Origin: Ditylenchus dipsaci
Taxonomy: Eukaryota; Nematoda; Chromadorea; Rhabditida; Anguinidae
NCBI GenBank assembly: GCA_004194705.1
Contig: SADC01000127.1
Coordinates: 1 to 64,000 of the forward strand
Direction: 5' to 3'
Length of the DNA stretch: 64,000 nucleotides
How positions within the stretch are numbered: the stretch's first letter is position 1; every line of letters starts with the position of its first letter. The notes under the pieces were generated by a model that made no database searches, was not told where the DNA came from, and saw only the letters and a list, made by a program, of their open reading frames with translations. Of the stretch, positions 25,801 through 34,885 are shown piece after piece. The position numbers and the translations under genes were made by a program.

Positions 25801-28800
25801 CTTGAAGTCCGAAAATTAAAGTATTTTCTGGCAGCTAAACAGTGCTGGACATGCTTGCACTCGATTGCTAGATAATTTAAGGCCCTATTAGTGAGTGAAT
25901 ATCCTAAAAGTAGAGTTAAAAAGGTTACAGTATAGAATACCAACCACCCCCGCCCTCCACGGAGACTGATCGGATGAAGAAGATAAGATAAAGTCGTGTA
26001 TCTCGACCCCTAATTTCTGAGAAAGCCGGCGGTTTTTTTTTGATTCTGAGAAAAAAAAAATCGATCCACAGGGGGGATATCATGGTTTTTTAGCCAAACT
26101 TTCGAAACTTTGAATTGGCGCTTATTGAATTTTAAAGGGATTAAACGCTGTATTGGGAAGGAAAGGGAACTAAAAGGGGCCACTTTTATGGCAACACGTT
26201 AGAAAAGTGAATGTTTAGATTCTATATTCAAGCCGTTAAAAAAAGAGTGTGCACCTACTGGGATTCGAACTTGAGTGTTCAAAATATTCGCATTGGGATG
26301 TGCAACCCCTTCCAACTTCAGTCATCGGAGGGAAAAGTAATTTTTGTTCAGGTTAATTTAAATTTTATCCAGAAAAAAAGATTTGGTTAATTTCAAACAT
26401 AGACTTGGAAACGGCCGACTCGGAAATGTCCACAACCCCGGAATATACCGACCTGCCGCACCGTCTTCCGTGTGTTAATACTGCGCATATCAGTATTTAA
26501 TGTTTTTATAAGACAAATTTAGCGTAAAACTAAATATATTTTCTCTGCATTTGGTTATAAAAATCTATTTTTAGTATTTTACGTATAAAACAGACTGGTG
26601 GGCTTTTGGATTCACGATGCATACAATATTACTTGGCAGAAAACCTGATTATACACCCGTACTCAACGAAAAAAACGGATTGGAGAGACGTGTTAAAGTA
26701 AGTTTTCAAAGACATTATTTGACAGATAGCTTGATTTTTAACCCGTACAAGTGCAGGTCAGACACTTTTCACCTCTAATTTCAAAGTTTTTTTGGCAGTG
26801 GACTTTAGTTTGACTCTTTTTGTCGAAAAAAATGCGCCTGTTTCAGTATAATAACGCCGTTCGCCGATGGGATACTTCATATGCTGCCAGGAAAAATTGT
26901 ACCTCCAGTGGGAATCGAACCGACCGTAAAAGCTCAAGTGCACAAAAAGCCCGAGTGGTTTGCACTTGGGTATCTGTCGAACGACGACCAAGTTTCGCAG
27001 TCCGCCGCCCCTACCCCACTGGGTCACCAATACTATTGATTGAAAGATTTGTTTTTGATTACTTATTCCCGCAGGGTACAGAACTTAAATTTATTTAAAA
27101 ATGATTCTCGTTTAATTTGACATGGTAGCCGCCTTTCAAAATATTCCCATCGGCGGTGAGCATGCCCCTTTAACACTCAAACTACTAATTGAGTCTTTTT
27201 GACCTATGTAATTTATATTTTCAACTTTTAACATAATGTAATTTCACAAAACTTTCATGGGCATGCCCTCGCCAGCAAGTCCGATTTCAAATGTCTGAAT
27301 TCCTGGGCACCAATTTTTCGACGCTAGGGTAATTTAGACATTATAGGTATCTTTTTTATAGAAACAGAGTTAATTTGAGTTTCAATAGTCATTTCAACCT
27401 TTTTAAGTGTTTTCATCGTCTGAATTCAAATCGATTTGTCCTAATTAATTTTGCCCTCTTTCACAGTCGCTTAGTCTTCGTGTTCACTTTTCACTAAAAA
27501 CATTTCGTTATGAATAACTTTATTTGAAAGTTGTAAAAGGCTTCTATTGTATCTGATTATGAATAAATGCTCTATTTGAGAATCCATAGTAAGGCATTAA
27601 AAAATGCATTGAAAAAAATATATAATTCGAATAACTAAGGCTCAGAAAGAACTGAACATGATTTAAAGCAGTTACCAGATCTTGCGAGCGAAAGAAAAAA
27701 ATATTTGAAAGGGCATTGTATTTTTGAGTGAAGATGTATCAATGTTTTCAAATAATATCAATATTTTTTTCTTCCCGCCCTCATCCAGCTAACGCACAAC
27801 AAGGGGGTACTAGACTATTAACGTCTGAAATTAGATTTATTGGCGTGGGCAGGCCTCTTCAAGGCAAGTAAAATGAAAAAATTACTCTATAATTTACAGC
27901 AAAATAACGAGAAACCTAAATGAGAACCTTAATCTTGTTTTTTTAACTTTGATATGATTTTGTAGATCAGAGTTTTTTTATTTATTCGATATAACATTTT
28001 TTTAAAAAGCTTAACAAGGTATGTTCGAACTAAATGCTCTGATCGTGAGGCTTCATGAGCAAGATCATTCTAGAAAAAAATTTGCCGAGCTGGATTGCAC
28101 CCAATCTCAAATCTGAAGGGCTATACGTTTATTTGAAAAATGAGGGAGCAATAATAACAAAACCAAGAAATGGCCGCCATGTAAGAGCCAAAACGCAAGA
28201 TAATATCGAAAAGACAAAACTTTGTGTTAAAGCTTGCTAAAAGAGGAAATTCATGGCTATAAAATGATTTAAAATATTGGCTAAATTAAACTTAACCCCA
28301 CCACTCAATCGAACTTGACCCCACACAGTCAATTCAGCAAAAAATTATTGGTATTGAAAAATGTGAAAAAAAATTTGCCTTGGTCTCAAGATACCGTAAT
28401 CTCTCTAATAGGCCAGCACTCTAAAATAACCGGCACCACCTTTTTTTTACTAAGATTTGAGAGTTAGGGCCATTTTTGATTGACAATTTTCACATTTTTA
28501 GGGGTTGAAAAATAAGCCCGGCATGCTGGCTATTAGAGTGAATACGGTGAATGACTGGTGGGGGTCAAGTTCAACTGACTTGTGAAGGTGAGTTCAAGTG
28601 TGCCGAAATATTTTATATTATTTAAAATAATTCTTAGGAAAATCAAGTCTTTTATAATGAGTCAGAACTAGAATCATATTAACATTTTTGTGCTACCTTT
28701 TTGAACCAAAATATTAAAGTCCACGCTGATAGACAGCTAATATCGGCTTGTGAAAGGTGAATCAGGGCACGATAAATTATATCTTAAGATAAACAACAAA

Positions 28801-29259
28801 AACAGTCATTAGTTCGTAGTTTGTTGAGAAAAAATATAAATTCTGCTCTGTGTCAAAAAATCTTGCCGTAGTTTGAGTTCTTTGAAAAGAACCCGGGTGC
28901 ACCGGGCGCTTACGACTGTTAAAAAAATCTTTCAACGAAGGAGGGGGGGGGGGTGTTGTGAAAAAACCTAAAAAAAGCAAATATATCAAATTTTAATTTT
29001 AACGAAAAATTATAAATTTTTTTGTGGTAAAAATAGTTTCTTTTATTATATTATATATATTATTATCATATACTTATTTATTATTATTATTCAAGTTTGA
29101 CTTCACTCTTTCTGAATTAAACAAGTTTCCAAGCGGCATCGAACTGATTAAATGCTTACTTGAAGTCGAGGAAAATAAAAAGTATGTGGTAATAAAATCA
29201 CTCCTGACGAGAACTATAAGGAAATTGTCAATATGAAATGGTTCCAAGAACATGTTTAA
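13873..29259 (+). CDS. Kinase gene K2, copy A: AGC-like protein kinase with intact HRD and DFG
   Basis: Five exons join in phase. Exon a (13873-14256): acidic/Ser-rich lead, then glycine loop LGMGAFGEVWKV, YALKLI (ATP-binding Lys) and NEIDVLSHL (helix C Glu); two frameshifts lie near 14110-14150. Exon b (18766-19036): hinge VYRIVMEYIE, then after one shift ARSVLLQVAKALNWLH, catalytic loop VIHRDVKPENIMFE and a Ser-rich insert. Exon c (21967-22051, phase 1): LFDFGRSIIGNDKF. Exon d (26594-26697): DWWAFGFTMHTILLGRKP and a GTAAGT donor. Final exon (29096-29259): SELNKFPSGIELIKCLLE, then after a shift EIVNMKWFQEHV and stop. The catalytic Asp, DFG Asp and ATP Lys are present, so an active kinase is possible. 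The segment between DFG and DWWAFG is unusually short and has no APE. The introns carry most of the window's mobile elements. Upstream exons were not found. Confidence 0.8.
14314..15318. mobile_element. Non-autonomous hAT element, GC-rich arms, 8-bp TSD (in K2 intron)
   Basis: The ends CAGGATTGTT and AACAATCCTG are flanked by the direct repeat GTCAGAGG (14306-14313 and 15319-15326). An 8-bp TSD with a CAG-type terminus is the hAT signature. Both arms (about 14330-14580 and 15035-15305) are arrays of overlapping GCGCCGGCGCTTA and CCGGCGCTCCGCCG modules. The AT-rich core from about 14735 to 15005 matches 25965-26240, so the core either contains or derives from another repeat. No transposase is recognisable. 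Confidence 0.85.
15398..15581. mobile_element. pogo/Tigger-like MITE, GGCACC module
   Basis: Ends CAGTCTACTCTCGTTAAACT and CGAGAGTAGACTG are flanked by TA. The interior is copies of TAAACTGGCACCCC in both orientations. Confidence 0.8.
16305..16555. mobile_element. Small inverted-repeat element with poly-C/poly-G arms
   Basis: CACTATAGAAT, a run of C, then AAAATCCGACCTTTT at 16319-16360 is mirrored by AAAAGGTCGGATTTT, a run of G, then ATCTATAGTAG at 16509-16546. No TSD was resolved. Confidence 0.55.
16835..18400. mobile_element. Mutator-like non-autonomous element, 9-bp TSD, TGCCCCCAAAT arms
   Basis: Ends GGACGGTACTTTTTCTGCC and GGCAGAAAAAAGTACCGTCC are flanked by ATAAAGAAT on both sides (16826-16834, 18401-18409). 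A 9-bp TSD with inverted arms of several hundred bases fits Mutator-like elements. The outer arms iterate TACTTTTTCTGCCCCCAAAT. The inner arms (about 16975-17185 and 18065-18270) are also mirror images. No transposase seen. A second copy with greatly expanded arms lies at 39088-41526. Confidence 0.8.
17218..17402. mobile_element. Palindromic MITE nested in the Mutator-like element
   Basis: CAGAACCTTTGGGGCCCCA..GACTTAAAAT is mirrored almost perfectly about a centre near 17310. It is flanked by CTTAATGA at 17210-17217 and 17403-17410. It is absent at the corresponding place in copy B (about 40305), which reads through. Confidence 0.75.
18593..18724. mobile_element. CCGTATTT MITE (TA TSD)
   Basis: Ends CCGTATTTCTCTAATTTAGC and CTAAGTTAGAGGAAATACAG are flanked by TA. 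It sits just upstream of K2 exon b and is also present in copy B (about 41718-41857). Confidence 0.75.
19538..19962. mobile_element. Foldback element with GTAGGGTTGTTACACAGTT ends
   Basis: Two arms of about 190 bp are near-perfect reverse complements, starting GTAGGGTTGTTACACAG and ending CTGTGTAACAACCCTAC. The centre is rich in TTCGAA-like palindromes. Copy B has the same element at about 42680-43102. Three open frames inside it are chance frames. Confidence 0.75.
20092..20157 (-). repeat. tRNA-like sequence (A and B boxes), probably a relic
   Basis: On the minus strand TAGCCGAGTGACTAAAG resembles a tRNA A box and AGTTCGATTCC a B box, at about the spacing of a tRNA. The acceptor ends do not pair well and it lies inside a transposable element. 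It is also present in copy B at about 43606-43672. A functional tRNA is unlikely. Confidence 0.45.
20189..20586. mobile_element. CCGTATTT MITE with GCGCCCATGCT modules (TA TSD)
   Basis: Ends CAGTATTTCCTCTACTTAGA and TCTTTAGAAGAAATACGG are flanked by TA. AATAAGCGCCCATGCT is iterated near both ends. Copy B has it at about 43706-44124. Confidence 0.75.
22452..22472 (+). repeat. Interstitial TTAGGC/TTTAGG telomere-like tract, left half
   Basis: AAGGCTTAGGTTTAGGCTTAGG abuts the large insertion that follows. The right half resumes at about 25198-25226, and the undisturbed tract is at 45386-45431. TTAGGC is the telomere repeat of many nematodes. Confidence 0.65.
23290..23375 (-). repeat. tRNA-derived SINE-like repeat, copy 2
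   Basis: The minus strand reads GGTTCGAATCCACCTGGGTG followed by CATACC, a strong B-box match, with an A-box-like TGGTCGACCACTGG upstream. It shares its layout with 1820-1935 and 58760-58870. Confidence 0.5.
23376..23695. repeat. 320-bp palindrome
   Basis: CCACTTGGATCAAAA..CTGCACTAATTCGAGCATGC is mirrored by GCATGCTCGAATTAGTGCAG..GATCCAAGTGG around a centre near 23530. Near-perfect arms imply recent formation. Confidence 0.7.
24122..24930 (-). pseudogene. Retrotransposon ORF1-like protein, broken
   Basis: On the minus strand three frames read as one protein. First comes a helical stretch (SIDNSITSIQSYIENTFLH..WPIVKDLFAIVKELNSK), then after a one-base shift near 24705 ENIEHSRSIIIAGLPEV and VSDIIEILNIECDL. 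After a second shift near 24500 come SVYRIGKFDTTKSRLLKVVL, HLLNKVRQLKKIPRFRNLFI and RQAQFEQRQQCRKLNANGQ. The order coiled-coil, RSIVI-GLPE, YRIGK..RLLKVVLP, LRN..VFIR resembles ORF1-type nucleic-acid-binding proteins of non-LTR retrotransposons of invertebrates; I infer that from pattern memory, not a search. It lies only in the insertion specific to copy A. No RT follows. It may be a relic or indel-damaged. Confidence 0.55.
25432..26450. mobile_element. Inverted-repeat element with ACATTTCCGAGTCGGC modules
   Basis: CCGGAATACGC..GTGGGACATTTCCGAGTCGG at the left, with several iterations of TTTCCGAGTCGG, is mirrored at 26401-26450. Copy B keeps only the left end (about 45628-45675), then lacks the right part. 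Its interior 25965-26240 matches the core of the hAT element at 14314. Confidence 0.55.
28394..28547. mobile_element. CCGTAATC/CCGTATTC MITE with GGCC-GGCA module (TA TSD)
   Basis: Ends CCGTAATCTCTCTAATAGGC and GGCTATTAGAGTGAATACGG lie between TA and TG here, and between TA and TA in copy B (about 47519-47674). Confidence 0.7.
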
Positions 29260-29489
29260 AACTACAACATTATTCAACGAAGAAGTATAACATCAAAGCA
29301 ATTTACTAAATACTTTTTATCAAACGATTTCACCAACTGAAAAAAAACTAATTTTTGTATGCCTTATCAGAGAAACTGCTAGAACTGTATGATCAATTAG
29401 CATATTTTTGTCAATGAATCTTTGTCACTTCTCCAATCAGGACCTTCAGAAAATTTTCGAGAAAATAACTCAGATCAGCGTCCAAACTA

Positions 29490-30052
29490 CAGGGTGGCCC
29501 ATCTTCGTCCGACGCTTGCTTTTGGCTGTAATTTTCTCGTGATCTTGTCCGATTTTTCAAACTTTTTAAATTGCTCGTAAGATCGGAAGAAACGTGACAA
29601 AAACATGAGCAAAATTTAAATTTTCATTAAAATTTAAAAGCCATAAAATTTTCATAAAAAACTGGCAAAAATCTAGACTAAAAAGCAGCTAGAAATTTGC
29701 ATATTTCTAAGGACTTTTGAAAATTTAATTCAAGTCCAGAAATTTTGCACAATAGGTTGTCTCACTGAACTTCCTCTAATTCAATATGGAACTTTATTAT
29801 CGAATAAACACTCAGCAAAAAACTGGATTGGGGAATATGCTGGATAGTGCATCGTCAAAAACGTCTCAACTTGAACTGAATTTTCAAAACTTCTTAGAAA
29901 TCTGCCAGTATCTACCTGTTTTCAGTGTCGATTTTGCCAGTTTTCATAGCTCATATACGCATGTTTCATTGTCATCTTGCTTCCGCCGAAAAGTCGAACA
30001 AGATTATGAGAAATCATGCCGAAAGCAAGCGTCGAACGAGATGGGCACTCTG
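29490..30052. mobile_element. MITE with CAGGGTGGCCCATC ends (TA TSD)
   Basis: CAGGGTGGCCCATC..CGTCCGACGCTTGC is mirrored by GCAAGCGTCGAACG..GATGGGCACTCTG, with TA on both sides. Present in copy B at about 48692-49268. The longest open frame of the region (119 codons, from 29786) starts inside it and is best explained as chance. Confidence 0.75.
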
Positions 30053-30725
30053 TACGTTTCAATGCTAATACGATACAACAAAACATTGCCAAGCAGTTTT
30101 CAAATTTTTTGTCTTCAATTGCTCAAAGATACAGTTTTTCTCTAATAGTGGCCCATGGGCTACTATTGTTCAACCTTCGAAAATTGGAGATATTTGAATT
30201 CGATGCTCAAAAAGTGGAATCGGTAGAACGCGTGGGAGTTCAGAAATGCACTGAATCGGTCTGAAAAAACAGATGCTCCAAGTCGAGGGCGAGGGGGGGC
30301 GCCCTACTTAGAAAAAATAGGTGGTCTTTTTAGGGTATTTTAAGGTTTTTTTGGTGATTTATGGAGTCTGGGTAACATTCGCACATGAATCACGAATTAT
30401 TTTACAGTTTCGTTACAAAACCCCAATAAACTGTTATATGCTCACAACTTTCAGAATTTACTATAACCCTTTACACTCTGATTATTTCGTTTTTAACATG
30501 TTGAGTTTTTATAACGACGCTATTTTAAAAGTTGGTCGCAAAATCGGTAAGCGTTTCACCTAAATTAAATGCTATTTTAGTGAAAGTAATACTTTACCAT
30601 ATTGCGATTTTATGAAACGTCAAAAATTTCAGCTTCTCTCAAGTCAATTTTTTCGATTTTTCAAATTTTAGTCATCCTGAGTCAGCAGTCCTAATCAATG
30701 ATCAAATCATCGGCCGTTATTTCTA

Positions 30726-31184
30726 CAGCCGACTCTCGATTTAAGGACACCCCAAAAGCTTGTTCCCACCTAGGGCAAACTTTTTTAGCCCGATTTTGAA
30801 AAAGCCGTCCTTAAATCGAGGTTTTGTTTTTTTATGATGAAAGTGCATGATTTTTAAAAAACGATCGACAAAATCGAATCCTTGCGATATTTGCAACCAG
30901 ACTGTCAAAACAGATACAGTCGAGTCTCGATTTAGCGTACCCCTGGGGACCGGCCCTAGGGGTACGTTAAATCGAGGGGTACGTTATATGGGGGTAAATT
31001 TGACGGAGTTTATTATTGGATGGACGACCCAGGGGTACGTTAAATCGAAGGGTACGTTAAATTGGGGGTACGTTAATCGAGACTCGACTGTATGTTAAAA
31101 ATTTTTCAAAAATCGGGCTAAAAAAGTGTTGCAGCCTAGGTGGGAACGAACTTTTTAGGGTGTCCTTAAATCGAGAGTCGACTG
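30726..31184. mobile_element. pogo/Tigger-like MITE, CGATTTAAGGACACC module
   Basis: Ends CAGCCGACTCTCGATTTAAG and CTTAAATCGAGAGTCGACTG are flanked by TA. Subterminal block GTTCCCACCTAGGG is inverted at the other end. The copy B version (about 49902-50190) lacks the nested element at 30917. Confidence 0.8.
30917..31090. mobile_element. Nested pogo/Tigger-like MITE, GGGGTACGTTAAATCGA module
   Basis: Ends CAGTCGAGTCTCGATTTAGC and TAATCGAGACTCGACTG are flanked by TA. GGGGTACGTTAAATCGA is iterated inside. It is absent from copy B, so it inserted into an existing MITE. A lone end of the same family is at about 55136-55156. Confidence 0.8.
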
Positions 31185-31263
31185 TATCTCACTTTTGTTC
31201 TACAAAGGCTGAGTTTTCCGAAAAAAACCCTTCACTCACTATAGAATTCATCAACACAATTAA

Positions 31264-32162
31264 CCCTCCTTTGCCGGCGTCTCAGAGATGCTTCTTTTTT
31301 CTAGATTTTTGCACCTTTATAAGGCAATCAAGGAAGAAAGTAACAATGGCAGAACAAAAATTCCAGAAAAGTTGAATTCTGGATTGGCCAAAATTGGCCA
31401 ACCGGCCCAAACCGGTAAAAATACTTTTGCGCCAATTCAAAAACTAAAGCTATTTGAAAGACACATATTGAAATTTTTAACAATTTTGTAAAAAAGCTCT
31501 CAAAAAATTCATCAAACGAATAAAAAAAACGCAATGTGGAATTATTGCACGTCAGTGAGCATTGTTTTTTCTTTCCGCGTATCTAGTATGCGAAATGCTT
31601 GCCTTTTCGAAAATTCGTCCTCTAACTCATTTTTACTATGGCTCAATCATTTTTTGCACTCATTTCCGTCAAAAAATAACGCCGTAATAAAATATATATA
31701 ACTAAAAAAAAAGTTAGGAAAAAGCGATAAATGGATGAATGAATAATAGTTTTTTCCAGTTTTTGGAAATTACCGCATTGGGCCGGTTGGCCATAATTTG
31801 GCCACGATTATTATCGCCTCAAAAAATGTGGCTTCTTATGTCTAAATTTGCAAATAAAATTTCATAGTTATCTGCAGGAGTTGTGCTTTCTAATTGCATA
31901 AGCAAAAGCATGATGTTATGATGTTTTTGGTTCCCCTAGCTAAAGAAAGTTTACAAAATTTGTAATAGAAATATCCAAAAATACAACTTTTGATTGAAGT
32001 TTTAGCAATTTCGGTTTGTCTTCTGTTCAGTCTTTTATGCACTAAAATTTTCGTCAACATTTCTCTATTTTTTATCAAAAAAGAATGTCTGAACGTAAAC
32101 GAATACTCTTTTTTAAATCGATTTTTGAACTGGCCAAAATATGGCCAACCGGCAAAAGAGGG
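31264..32162. mobile_element. Non-autonomous piggyBac-like element (TTAA TSD)
   Basis: Ends CCCTCCTTTGCCGG and CCGGCAAAAGAGGG sit between TTAA at 31260-31263 and TTAA at 32163-32166. Copy B carries a single TTAA at the matching point (about 50262). TTAA targets with CCCT-type ends are the piggyBac signature. Subterminal TTGGCCAACCGGCC-like modules recur at both ends. No transposase is recognisable. Confidence 0.85.
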
Positions 32163-32560
32163 TTAAAGTTATTTGTCTCTGCGCGAAATGATTGTTATTT
32201 CTAACTACTGCTTTGAGTGACGGTAAATTGATTGCAGTTAATGGACGGTGAATTGATACACCGGTGCATTGATTTCCCCATGGATTGATCCTCGGTAAAT
32301 TTATCGTCCAATTTTTCAGAGTTACAGGCTCGAACTAAAATGATGGCAACTATTTTTTTTATTAACTAGTTAGTGTCAAAAAATAAACTGCGAGCAAATC
32401 AAAAGCAATGTTCGGCTCTCATATGTCTTGTCCATAGGGCCTGAAATGCGACTCATAACAAGCATGGAAATAGTGAAACGTAGGGCTTATCCTCATCATT
32501 TCTTTTTAGTTCTTACTTATTTATCTCAGAATCCAGGTCGTTTACATCGTCAATCCATAG

Positions 32561-32838
32561 TTACGTGGACTATGAAGATCACGCTGCTGATTTACCAAGT
32601 ATCTTTAAAAAAGTCTCTGAGGTGGTAATTATTGTTCTTAGCCGTCAAAACAACCATTTTTATTGCAGGATGTTCGATGCCCGAATCCTCTCCTCAGTCG
32701 ACTGCTGAAGCGACCGAAGTTGACCAGCGTCTGTGTTTCAACCTGTAAATAGTTTCTCGAGAGAATGATTAGGGTGAGTGCTTTTTGTTCTGGATATTTA
32801 TGTGACGCTTTAGCTAAATGTGTTTTGCAGCATTTTTG
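32561..32838 (+). pseudogene. Gene G3, copy A: truncated by the duplication breakpoint
   Basis: Exons at 32561-32624 (YVDYEDHAADLPSIFKKVSE) and from 32669 (M/PESSPQSTAEATEVDQRLCF in the frame supported by copy B) match the start of G3-B. A GT donor follows near 32746, and the next exon begins at about 32831, but homology ends eight bases into it. Copy A therefore cannot encode the rest of the protein unless it splices onward into copy B. The frame of the second exon needs one base that copy B has. Confidence 0.55.
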
Positions 32839-33062
32839 AAATTTTTATTTTTATCAGATGGATGGAGATAAAATCAATACAACCGGACTGATCTCAACCG
32901 GACCTATCAATATGCTATCAATATGAATAGCGCTGCAGCCCTTTAATTTTAAATTTTTTTATGTGGCAATCTGTGAGCTTTAAATAATCAGCTTAAACTC
33001 GGTCCAAAACATTTGGCACACCATTACCAGATCGGGCAAGTTGTCTGACTTTCACTGAACTA

Positions 33063-33956
33063 CAGTCAAACCTCTATACAACGGCCCCCTAGGACCGGCC
33101 TTGGGGGCCGTTATATAGAGGGGCCGTTATATAGAGGGGCCGTTATATAGAGGGTATGTTACTAACGTTTGTAAAGGGGCCGTTGTATAGAGGTTTTGCA
33201 AAACGAGCTCATCATTAAAGTGGCAGACTTAGAAACAACCATTCATTTAAACACCAGCAATAATCCAAGCTCTGTCCCAATCTTTTCGCTTTTTCCTAAA
33301 AAGCTAAAGCTTTCAACGTGGAACTTTGATTAAAATTATACTTTGAGAAGGTCCCGGTGACTGGAATGTTTCGAGAGCAAATTTGCTTGATCTAGTGAAT
33401 GAGTGCTAAGTCGAGGTGCTCATTCCTGCCAGATGTGAGACGCGCCCGCTTTGATTTGCTCCCATTAGCTGCTGCTTCCAAGATTGAGTCCTTGCTTTCA
33501 GAGTTCCCTAAATTGTTCCCTTGCAATGCCGAACTCCTTTGCTAGCTCATAGTTGCTTTTCTTCTCAGAAGCTTCCACAATGGCTTTCTTTTCTTCCAAT
33601 GTTAGAACACGACGCTTTGCTGGTTTACCCGGAGTTCTCATTGTACAATCTAAAAAGAAAAGAGATAAATGCAACAAAACACTTTAGATCTAAATGAGAA
33701 CAAATGATTGCAAATAATAGAGCAAAAATGGCAACTGGAAAAGGCCGTGTTCGAGTTAGGGGCCGTTATATAGAGGGTTCTTTCATTGCTAGGGACCGGA
33801 CTTGGGGGCCGTTATATAGAGGGGCAGTTATATATAGGGCCGTTATATAGAGGGTCTAACTCCTTATGTTTTAGTCAAATCCAACAAACTGGTCCCAGGG
33901 GGCCGTTATATAGAGGAGGCCGTTATATAGAGAGGCGTTATATAGAGGTTTGACTG
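33063..33956. mobile_element. pogo/Tigger-like element, GGGGCCGTTATATAGAGG modules, in the duplication spacer
   Basis: Ends CAGTCAAACCTCTATACAAC and TATAGAGGTTTGACTG are flanked by TA. GGGGCCGTTATATAGAGG is iterated three to four times at each side. It carries a CENP-B-type transposase remnant, which ties the whole CAGTC-ended family to pogo/Tigger. It fills most of the 1.1-kb spacer between the duplicated blocks. Confidence 0.85.
33200..33641 (-). pseudogene. Pogo/Tigger transposase N-terminus (CENP-B-like DNA-binding domain), broken
   Basis: From a Met at 33641 the minus strand reads KRRVLTLEEKKAIVEASEKK and then NYELAKEFGIA, an N-terminal CENP-B/Psq-type helix-turn-helix, ending in a stop at 33498. 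After a shift, SILEAAANGSKSKR, RNEHLDLALIH, SRNIPVTG and further on EKAKRLGQSLDY follow. This is the order of the second CENP-B-type helix-turn-helix domain. The DDE catalytic domain is absent. The piece is internally deleted and frame-shifted, typical of a non-autonomous derivative. Confidence 0.75.
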
Positions 33957-34885
33957 TATAACTATTTGATATCAGAGTGATACCGGATTTTTGCGTACAA
34001 TACTTCAAGAGGCAGATCTTGTCAATTTCTTTCATCGAATACTGTAATACATAACTGTAAACAAGCGCGGATTACGAGCTTTCTGGTGATTTTTGATTTT
34101 GCTAGAGAAATCCCAATTTTCGACACCGGATTCGTGTTCAGCATCATCGATTTGCTTCGAAAACTGACCTTAAACATATAGTCATTAGAATTTAAAAAGT
34201 TTTAATTTGAGTAATTATTGCCTGAGCGAAACTTGAAATTTGACAATTTGACTCATTTTTTGAGAAAATCTAAAAAAATTTTTCAATCAGAAAATGTAAA
34301 AGTACTTTTTATCGTATTGAGCAGAAAAAAATTCAGAAGGTGATTTTGGCTCATTTTTCGAAAAGTCCGAGTATGAGGGGTACCATAATAGTACGAATTT
34401 TTTAGTCTGAGAATTTTTTTAGATACAATTAAAAAAACTTATGCTTGCTTAAAAGCCCTGACCTTACGATTGAAAATCCACACTTTAATGTTTTAGGCAA
34501 AAATTTCTTTCTTGAGAAAAAATCTTTTAATAATCTTTTTTTGCACCTATTTTGATTAAATTTAGTTTTCTCGCAAACACACTAAAAACACTTTTTCACT
34601 AAAATAAAGGCTACAAAACTCAGTTCACATTTTTTAAATTTTATGTTTGTATGTAGCCAGTGGCTCGAGCTTATCCTGGTGGTTCGGGTGTATCCTGGTT
34701 GTTTGGTCTTAACCACTTACAACTTTGAATATTAGTGCTGATTGAGCCTTCGGCGCCGAAGAGTTGAAATATAATTTCTCTCGCTGTATTAGTTCCCCAC
34801 CCTCTGATAACCCCTCACCACTTCCCTGGGGATTTGAAAAGGTTATACAGTATGTTCACTAGCTATTTTACTAAATTAAGTTCAG

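Larger units (their letters stand above)
9765..32838 (+). repeat. Large direct duplication, copy A
   Basis: This block reappears in the same orientation at 33983-51775. Homology begins at CCGGATTTTTGCG, inside K1 intron 1, and ends eight bases into the third recognised exon of G3 (GCAGCATTTTTG). Copy A is about 5.3 kb longer, mainly because of elements absent from copy B and because copy B lacks the 13985-16838 segment. Outside those blocks the copies are nearly identical apart from frequent one-base indels. Confidence 0.95.

Noticed and set aside
28055..28240. Possible extra K2 exon (SWIAPNLKSEGLYVYLKNEG)
   Set aside because: K2 exon d ends and the final exon begins in phase 0, so they join directly. 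The frame is broken in copy B (about 47205-47360), and no kinase motif is present.
29786..30145. 119-codon open frame, among the longest in the window
   Set aside because: It starts inside a TA-flanked MITE and runs out of its right end; the copy B version is broken and no domain is visible.
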